The notes below the pieces were generated by a model, which was not told the origin of the DNA, did not search any database, and was given only the letters and a program-made list of their open reading frames with translations. Shown piece by piece: positions 12,273 to 17,340 of a stretch of DNA of 17,340 nt; within the stretch, counting starts at the first letter, position 1; the number at the start of each line of letters is the position of its first letter. The translations under genes and the position numbers were made by a program. Source of the DNA: CAZEFK01 sp964511405 (GTDB lineage Bacteria; Pseudomonadota; Alphaproteobacteria; Elsterales; Elsteraceae). Where the stretch lies: the NCBI GenBank assembly GCA_964511405.1, contig CAZEFK010000161.1:1-17340 (forward strand), given 5' to 3'.

Positions 12273-14545
12273 GCCCGGATCCATCCTTCCGCGCCGCGAC
12301 GGTGCCGCTGGCGCGCGCCTGGTCGACCTGGGCCGCCGACCGGCCGGCGGAGATGCTGTTCCTGCCGTTGGGCTTGCGCCTGACCCCGCTCGCCTATTCG
12401 GCGCGCGCCGACAAGGCCACGCTGTTTCCGCCGGGGTCGGCCGTCCGCTACGGCCGCCATGCGCCTGACGCCAGCCTGGTCGAGCTGGACCTCGCTCACG
12501 CCGGCACGGCGCTGGCGTGGCGCTACGTGAAACCCGACCCGTTCGCCGTGGTCGGCGACTGGACCGCCGTGGCGACCGGGGAATGGGGCCTGCGCTTCTG
12601 GGTGTGCCTGTGCCTGTCCGCGGACGACGGCGCGGTCTGGAGCTATGACGAGGGCAGGGGCGTCGCCTGGGCCGCGTTCGGGCCTCGGGTCGCCGCCGTC
12701 GCGGCGGCGCCGGCGCCGCTGCTGGTGACCGGGCACGAGACCGTCGCGGCCGTTGCCGAGGAACTCGAGGACCGCGGCTATTTCTACCTGGGTTCGCGGG
12801 CGGATCGGGGGCGGGTGCTGGCCCTGCGCTTCAATCTGGAGGAGGCGCCGGCGGCGCGCTTTGCGGCGGCGCTCGCCGACGATCGCGACGTGGCCATCGA
12901 GCGGGCGCTGGCCTTGGCGGCGGCGGCCCCGGTTGCGCCGCCCCTCGCCATGCAGACCGGTGCCGATGCCGGCGCCCTGGACGCCGTGCGTGATGTGGTC
13001 GGCTGGAACACCGTCTGGGATCCGGTCAACCGCCGCGCCTATACCGGCTGCAGCCGCAACTGGGACCGCAAGAAGTTCGGCGGCTTCGGCGTCTGGCTGA
13101 ACGACGTCGTGGTGCACGCCTTGCTCGCGGCCCCGTTCGACGCCGACCAGGCGCGCGACAACCTGATGGCCGTGGTGGCCGGCGCCACGCCCGACGGCAA
13201 CCTGCCCTGCCTCCTGACCGGCAACGACGCCTGGCTCGACCGCAGCCAGTCGCCGATCGCGGCGTTCGTGACCTGGCTGGTCCATCAGCGCACCGGCAGC
13301 CGGCCGCTGCTGGAGCTGGCCTACGAGCCGCTCCGGCGCAACCACGACTGGTGGTGGCGCCGGCGCGACGGCAACGGCAACCGGATCCTGGAGTTCGGCA
13401 CCTCGCCGGTCGGGCGCGGCCTCTACCGCGGCACCAAGCTGGGCGCCAAGGACGAGTCGTTCATGGACAACTCGCCGATCCATGACGAGGCGCAGCTCGT
13501 GCCCGAGGCCGGCACGCTGGACTGCGAGGATGTCGGCCTCAACTGCTTGGTCGCGCTCGATGCCGAGATGCTGGCGCGGATCGCGGCGGCGCTGGGCGAC
13601 CGGGCCGGGGCCGACCGCTTCGAGGCGATCGCGGCCGAGCATCGCGCGCGCATCCGCAGCCATTTCTGGGACGAGTCGCGCGGGATCTTTGCCAACCGCC
13701 TGTGGTCGGGCGACTTCGTGCGCAGCGTGGCGCCGACCAGCTTCTATCCGCTGCTGGCCGGGGCGGCGGCCCCGGATCAGACCGCACGGCTTCTCGCGCA
13801 TCTGCGCGATCCCGGCGGCTTCGGCGGCGGCTGGATCCTGCCCTCGACCCGCCGCGACGATCCGGCCTATGGCGACAACGTCTATTGGCGCGGGCGGGTG
13901 TGGCCGCCGCTCAACTGGCTGGTCTGGCACGGCCTGCGCCGGGCCGGCCTGGACGGCGAGGCGACCGCCTTGGCCGACGCCGGCTGGCGGATGTTCCGCG
14001 CCAACTGGGAGTCCGGCCGAGTCTGCGGCGAGAACTTCAACGCCGAGACCGGCGAAGCGCTGGACCAGGCCGACACCGACGGCTTCTATAGCTGGGGCGC
14101 GCTGCTGCCGGCGCTGGCCGCGGCCGAGATCATGGACGTCAACCCGTGGGGCGGCTGGGAGCTGACCAATGCCGGCGGCGACGTGGTCCTCGGCCCGCTG
14201 ACGGCGCCGATCGGGCGCATCACCGTCGTCCGCCGGGGCGGGGTCATGGCGCTGGAGCAAGACGGGCGCACCATCCTGTCCACCGACGTGCCCGGCCGGC
14301 TTCGGCATCTGGCGATCGAGCCGGCGCGGATCGCCGTCCGCCTGCCGGCTGATTTGCCCGCCGGCCATCTGGTCCGGCTGCCCGCCGTCGCGCCCGCGAC
14401 CGTGCTGCTGGCGCGGCAGGGTGCCCAGGCTGCCGATTGGACGGCGGACGGGGACGGCATCGCCATCCGCTGCGCCGTCACCGGCACCGACGGAGCCCTG
14501 CTGACCATCCTGCTCGACGCCGCATGCCGCTCCCCAACCGGGTGA
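12269..14545 (+). CDS. GH63/MGH1-type glycoside hydrolase
   Basis: A predicted glucosidase of 758 residues with no signal peptide, so probably cytoplasmic. An N-terminal beta-rich domain (about 1-220) is followed by an (alpha/alpha)6-barrel (about 230-625) and a C-terminal beta domain (about 626-758). Catalytic-barrel motifs are WNTVWDPVNRRAY (about 246-258), MDNSPIHDEAQ with Asp400 as the likely acid, YWRGRVWPPLNWL (539-551), and GENFNAETGE with Glu588 as the likely base. These resemble GH63 proteins such as YgjK and mannosylglycerate or glucosylglycerate hydrolases. The substrate is not predictable from this. The ATG at 12269 overlaps the zorC stop by four bases, and the gene end overlaps the next gene by 22 bases, so it is a co-translated member of the zor transcription unit. 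Related enzymes usually act on alpha-glucosides or compatible-solute glycosides. Confidence 0.85.
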   Translation: MSPDPSFRAATVPLARAWSTWAADRPAEMLFLPLGLRLTPLAYSARADKATLFPPGSAVRYGRHAPDASLVELDLAHAGTALAWRYVKPDPFAVVGDWTAVATGEWGLRFWVCLCLSADDGAVWSYDEGRGVAWAAFGPRVAAVAAAPAPLLVTGHETVAAVAEELEDRGYFYLGSRADRGRVLALRFNLEEAPAARFAAALADDRDVAIERALALAAAAPVAPPLAMQTGADAGALDAVRDVVGWNTVWDPVNRRAYTGCSRNWDRKKFGGFGVWLNDVVVHALLAAPFDADQARDNLMAVVAGATPDGNLPCLLTGNDAWLDRSQSPIAAFVTWLVHQRTGSRPLLELAYEPLRRNHDWWWRRRDGNGNRILEFGTSPVGRGLYRGTKLGAKDESFMDNSPIHDEAQLVPEAGTLDCEDVGLNCLVALDAEMLARIAAALGDRAGADRFEAIAAEHRARIRSHFWDESRGIFANRLWSGDFVRSVAPTSFYPLLAGAAAPDQTARLLAHLRDPGGFGGGWILPSTRRDDPAYGDNVYWRGRVWPPLNWLVWHGLRRAGLDGEATALADAGWRMFRANWESGRVCGENFNAETGEALDQADTDGFYSWGALLPALAAAEIMDVNPWGGWELTNAGGDVVLGPLTAPIGRITVVRRGGVMALEQDGRTILSTDVPGRLRHLAIEPARIAVRLPADLPAGHLVRLPAVAPATVLLARQGAQAADWTADGDGIAIRCAVTGTDGALLTILLDAACRSPTG

Positions 14546-15120
14546 CGCCCTGGGGCAGTTTCGAGGCGGTGGCGGCGCGCGGCCGCCTGATGGGCAATCG
14601 CGGCATCCTGCATGACGCGGACCGGCGGCTGGGACGGGCGCGTTGGCAGCACCGCTGCTGGATCGCCTGTCGGCTGGACTGGCGCGGCAACCGGCGGCCG
14701 CCGATGCCGCCCGGGCGGTACACCAGCCTGTTCTTCTTCGACGACGGCGCGGCCCTGGCGGCCGGCCACCGGCCCTGCGCGCTGTGCCGACGCGCCGACT
14801 ACAACCGGTTCCGGGCAGCGTGGGCGGCGGTCCATGGCGCGGCCGATGCCGCCGCGATCGATCGCCGGCTCCATGGCGAGCGCATTCGCCCGCCGCTCAC
14901 ATCCGCGACCGCCGATCTCCCGCCCGGCACCTTCGTCGGCGGCCCCGACGGCTGCTGGCGGATCGGCCGCACTGGCGCCCGGCGCTGGTCCTGGACCGGC
15001 TACGGTCCGCCCGAGCCGCTGGCGGCGGCGCTGCCCGTGCTGACGCCGCCGAGCGCCGTCGCCCTGTTGCGGGCGGGCTACCAGCCGGGCTTGGACAATG
15101 CCGATGAAGACCAAGCATAA
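14524..15120 (+). CDS. Uncharacterised protein with Ada-like Cys4 metal site
   Basis: A 198-residue protein that starts at ATG 14524, inside the hydrolase gene (22-base overlap). Early blocks are PLPNRVTPWG (2-11) and ARGRLMGNRGILHDA (18-32). Next comes CWIAC (Cys45, Cys49), then SLFFFDDGAALAAGHRPC and CRRAD with Cys85 and Cys88. The CxxxC...CxxC arrangement and the phenylalanine-rich FFxDxxxALAAGxRPCxxC block match the zinc-binding N-terminal domain of Ada, where Cys38/Cys42 and Cys69/Cys72 bind zinc. The middle gap is longer here. The rest (about 105-198) has no recognised motif. It seems to be a conserved alphaproteobacterial hypothetical family. The zinc-site reading is inference from spacing. 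In Ada this domain binds DNA and reacts with methylphosphotriesters. No methyltransferase domain is present. Confidence 0.75.
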   Translation: MPLPNRVTPWGSFEAVAARGRLMGNRGILHDADRRLGRARWQHRCWIACRLDWRGNRRPPMPPGRYTSLFFFDDGAALAAGHRPCALCRRADYNRFRAAWAAVHGAADAAAIDRRLHGERIRPPLTSATADLPPGTFVGGPDGCWRIGRTGARRWSWTGYGPPEPLAAALPVLTPPSAVALLRAGYQPGLDNADEDQA

Positions 15121-15187
15121 ACGAATATACAAATTGATGGTTTTGGCGTAAGTCTAATGTGACGTGGTCCGGGCAGGAGACCAGGCG
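15121..15187 (+). promoter_or_regulatory. AT-rich spacer, probable promoter region of the TMEM43-like gene
   Basis: The 67 bases after the previous stop are strikingly AT-rich for this genome. They contain TTGATG (15134-15139), TAATGT (15155-15160) and TATACA (15126-15131). The only -35/-10 pair has a short 15-base spacer, so the promoter is not placed exactly. AGGAGA (15175-15180) is the ribosome-binding site for the ATG at 15188. Confidence 0.4.
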
Positions 15188-16366
15188 ATGAGCGACGATT
15201 TCGACGACGACGACGACGACAGTGTCACCGAGGTGACGGAGGAGAGTTGGTTCGGCCGCATGGCCGGCTCGTTCGTCGCGGTCCTGGTCGGCATTGTGCT
15301 GTTCCTGGTCAGCATCGGGCTCCTCTACTGGAACGAGGGCCGGGCGGTCGCCGAGATCACGTCGCTGAACGCCGGCGCCCGCACGGTGGCGTCGGTGCCT
15401 GCCGACACGGTCGATCGCGCCAACGAGGGCCGGCTCGTCCATGTGACCGCCACGGCGGCGGTCGACGGCGGGGTGACCGACCCCGTGTTCCATGCCGGCA
15501 AGGCGGACGCCATGCGTCTGCGCCGTCATGTCGAGATGTACCAGTGGCACGAGCATGAGGAGACCAAGACCGAGAAGCGGGTGGGCGGCGGCGAGACCAA
15601 GGTCACGACCTACAACTACGCCCGGGACTGGTCCGAAACCCCGATCGACTCGGGACGGTTCAAGCGTCCCAACGGTCACGCCAACCCGCCGATGCCGGTG
15701 CGCAGCGCCGAGTTCGAGGCCAAGGCCGTGCATCTGGGCGGCTTCACCCTGGACGAGAGCGTCGTCAAGAAGATGTCGGGCTTCAAGGCGTTCGCGCCGC
15801 CGGCCGCGGTCACCGGCGGCGACCTGATGCCGCCCTTCACGCGCGTGGGCGACCAGCTCTATCGCGGCGCCGCGCCCGAGTCGCCGGCGGTCGGCGACAT
15901 GCGGGTGTCGTTCGAGGTGATCGACGCCCAGCCGGTCAGCGTCGTTGCGGCTCAGGTCGGCGCCGTGCTCGCCCCCTATCGCGGCCCGGACGGCCGCACC
16001 ATCGAGCTGGTCGACCTCGGCACCCGCACCGCCGGCGACATGTTCCACGAGGCCAAGTCCGAGTCGCGCATGATCACCTGGATCCTGCGCGGCGTCGGGT
16101 TCCTGCTGATGTGGATCGGCCTGGCCCTGCTGTCGGCGCCCTTGTCCTGGCTGGCCAGCCTGCTGCCGTTCCTGGAAGGCGTGGTCGACGCCGTCGCGGC
16201 GGTGGCCGCGCTGATCGTCGCGATTCCGCTGACCCTGACCGTCATCGCCATCGCGTGGATCGCGCATCGCCCGGTCATCGGCATCGGCCTGCTGGTGGCG
16301 GGGGTGGTGCTGGCCGCCGGTCTGCGCTGGGTGGCGCCGCGCCGCCGCCGCATGGCGCCCGCCTAG
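15188..16366 (+). CDS. TMEM43-family membrane protein
   Basis: A bacterial relative of eukaryotic TMEM43 (LUMA), 392 residues. A cytoplasmic acidic head (MSDDFDDDDDDSVTEVTEE) precedes one membrane helix (about 27-47). A large extracytoplasmic domain (about 50-295) follows. It carries the family blocks VEMYQWHEHEET (115-126), TTYNYARDWSE (140-150) and FKRPNGHANPPMP (158-170). Hydrophobic segments at about 297-317, 330-357 and 361-380 follow, and the C-terminus is Arg-rich. This topology, one N-terminal and about three C-terminal helices, is that of the family. Its bacterial function is unknown. The ATG at 15188 is preceded by AGGAGA. The gene has its own AT-rich upstream region and appears separate from the zor-linked operon. 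Confidence 0.88.
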   Translation: MSDDFDDDDDDSVTEVTEESWFGRMAGSFVAVLVGIVLFLVSIGLLYWNEGRAVAEITSLNAGARTVASVPADTVDRANEGRLVHVTATAAVDGGVTDPVFHAGKADAMRLRRHVEMYQWHEHEETKTEKRVGGGETKVTTYNYARDWSETPIDSGRFKRPNGHANPPMPVRSAEFEAKAVHLGGFTLDESVVKKMSGFKAFAPPAAVTGGDLMPPFTRVGDQLYRGAAPESPAVGDMRVSFEVIDAQPVSVVAAQVGAVLAPYRGPDGRTIELVDLGTRTAGDMFHEAKSESRMITWILRGVGFLLMWIGLALLSAPLSWLASLLPFLEGVVDAVAAVAALIVAIPLTLTVIAIAWIAHRPVIGIGLLVAGVVLAAGLRWVAPRRRRMAPA

Positions 16367-16409
16367 CGGCGGCTCCGGTCGTCGGCCCCGCCGGCCTGCA
16401 TCGGACCAT

Positions 16410-16449
16410 GCGCCCAGCGGGCCTTGACGCGGGCTCGCCGGCTGGGCGC
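16410..16449. other. 9-bp inverted repeat upstream of the aldolase-SDR gene
   Basis: GCGCCCAGC (16410-16418) and GCTGGGCGC (16441-16449) are perfect inverted copies around a 22-base centre, 44 to 75 bases downstream of the TMEM43 gene end and 24 bases before the next ATG. The centre contains TTGACG (16424-16429), a good -35 match, but no -10 follows at the right distance. It could be a terminator-like hairpin or an operator. Confidence 0.4.
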
Positions 16450-16472
16450 TGCTGATGGCCGGAGGGCCAGGC

Positions 16473-17340
16473 ATGACCAACGGGACGTCCGACCTCAGGG
16501 CCAAGATCCGCGCGGGTGGCCACGCCGGCAGCATCTGGCTGTCGCTGGGCTCGGTGGCCGTGGCCGAGCTCGCGGCCGATGCCGGGCCCGACGCGGTCAT
16601 GTTCGACCTGCAGCACGGGCTGTGGGAACGCCAGGCGCTGGAGGCGGCGATCGGGATCGTGCGCGCCCGCACGGTGCCGCTGGTCCGCACCGCCGACGCC
16701 AGCCCGATCGCGATCAGCACGGCTCTCGATGCCGGCGCGCTCGGCGTCGTCGTGCCGCTGGTCGAGACCGCCGAACAGGCCGCGGCCGTGGTCTCGGCCA
16801 GCCGCTATCCGCCCCAGGGGGCCCGCTCCGGCGGCGGCATCAGGCCGCTCATGGACTTCAAGGGCTATGCCGCCGGCGCGAACGACCGGGTGCTGGTCGC
16901 GGTCATGATCGAGACCGCCCGCGGTGTCGCCAATGCGGCGGCGATCGCCGCCACGCCGGGGCTCGACCTGGTGTTCATCGGCACCGGCGACCTGGCGATG
17001 TCGATCGGCACCTTCCCGGAGTTCGGCCCGCGCCACGAAGCGACGGTGCTGGCGATTCAGGCCGCCTGCCGCGCCGCCGGCACGCCCTGCGGCTGCTTCA
17101 CGCCCTATGCCACCTTCGCCGCCGATCGCCGGCGCCAGGGCTTCCAGCTGACCGTCCTGGCCGACGACATCACGCTCAACCATGTGGGCTTTCGCGGCGC
17201 CGTCGCACGCGCCCGCACCGCGCCGGCGACGCCGGTTGCCGGCGCCACCGTCCTGGTCACCGGCGCCAACCGCGGCATCGGGCGAGCGCTGGTTGCGGCC
17301 CTGCTGGCGGCCGGCGCGGCCCGCATCCATTGCGCCGCCC
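16473..17340 (+). CDS. HpcH/HpaI-family aldolase fused to short-chain dehydrogenase (3' partial)
   Basis: One open frame from ATG 16473 (GGAGGG at 16461-16466) to the window edge, 289 residues seen. Residues about 10-247 are an HpcH/HpaI-type class II aldolase. His48 in FDLQHG, Arg72, Glu147 in MIETARG and Asp173 in GTGDLAMSIG match the catalytic base, substrate-binding and metal-binding residues of the family. A short Ala/Pro linker follows, then ATVLVTGANRGIGRAL (258-273), the Rossmann TGxxxGIG motif of a classical short-chain dehydrogenase. The two domains are in the same frame with no stop between them, so this is a natural fusion unless the assembly is wrong. The pairing would let an oxo-acid aldol product be reduced or its precursor oxidised. 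Substrates are unknown. The SDR active site lies outside the window. Confidence 0.82.
   Translation, partial: MTNGTSDLRAKIRAGGHAGSIWLSLGSVAVAELAADAGPDAVMFDLQHGLWERQALEAAIGIVRARTVPLVRTADASPIAISTALDAGALGVVVPLVETAEQAAAVVSASRYPPQGARSGGGIRPLMDFKGYAAGANDRVLVAVMIETARGVANAAAIAATPGLDLVFIGTGDLAMSIGTFPEFGPRHEATVLAIQAACRAAGTPCGCFTPYATFAADRRRQGFQLTVLADDITLNHVGFRGAVARARTAPATPVAGATVLVTGANRGIGRALVAALLAAGAARIHCAA

Noticed and set aside
9981..12284. A 767-codon open frame on the minus strand opposite zorB and zorC
   Set aside because: It lies antisense to well-supported genes, is Arg/Gly/His/Gln-rich and has no motifs. Such shadows are common in GC-rich DNA.
12059..14368. A 769-codon minus-strand open frame opposite the glycoside hydrolase
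   Set aside because: It is antisense to a gene with clear catalytic motifs, and its composition is that of a GC shadow.
16424..16452. A sigma-70 promoter starting at TTGACG
   Set aside because: No acceptable -10 hexamer occurs 16-18 bases downstream.
14897..16720. A 607-codon minus-strand frame opposite the TMEM43-like gene
   Set aside because: It runs through several genes and the AT-rich spacer with no motif and no credible start context.

Overview
This is a very GC-rich window (roughly 70% G+C by eye) with tightly packed genes. It looks like the chromosome of an alphaproteobacterium of Rhodospirillales type. The support is the adjacent short-form phosphatidylserine decarboxylase and phosphatidylserine synthase genes, the ECF sigma factor with an AAC/CGT-type promoter, the HrpB helicase, and the LysM protein with a Pro/Ala-rich linker. 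The genus cannot be fixed from the sequence alone. No rRNA, tRNA, CRISPR array, insertion sequence or integrase was seen. No gene-free stretch exceeds 300 bases once the degraded gene at 7917-8173 is counted.

Left part (1-5374). The 3' end of a cell-wall LysM protein faces a small hypothetical gene across a spacer of short GC-rich repeats. The coupled genes psd and pssA, which make phosphatidylethanolamine, follow. pssA overlaps a convergent 121-aa hypothetical gene at its 3' end. A 146-aa hypothetical protein with one hydrophobic segment precedes an ECF sigma factor that has a candidate autoregulatory promoter. A conserved-looking 123-aa protein lies on the minus strand, divergent from hrpB.

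Middle (5405-8454). hrpB is followed by a toxin-like gene broken by one in-frame stop and one frameshift. An intact DUF2283 gene starts at the last base of its stop codon. This looks like a decaying toxin-antitoxin-like pair.

Right-centre (8546-15120) holds the most interesting block. Five same-strand genes are packed as an operon: ZorA (MotA/ExbB-like motor with a long helical tail), ZorB (MotB/OmpA-like stator), a ZorC-like EH_Signature protein, a 758-aa GH63-type glycoside hydrolase that overlaps zorC by 4 bases, and a 198-aa protein with an Ada-like CxxxC/CxxC metal site that overlaps the hydrolase gene. The first three match type I Zorya anti-phage defence, but the expected helicase-nuclease ZorD is absent from the window. 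A perfect 9-bp inverted repeat overlaps the zorA ribosome-binding site.

Right end (15188-17340). A TMEM43-family membrane protein with a poly-Asp N-terminus is followed by an HpcH/HpaI-type aldolase fused in frame to a short-chain dehydrogenase that runs off the window.
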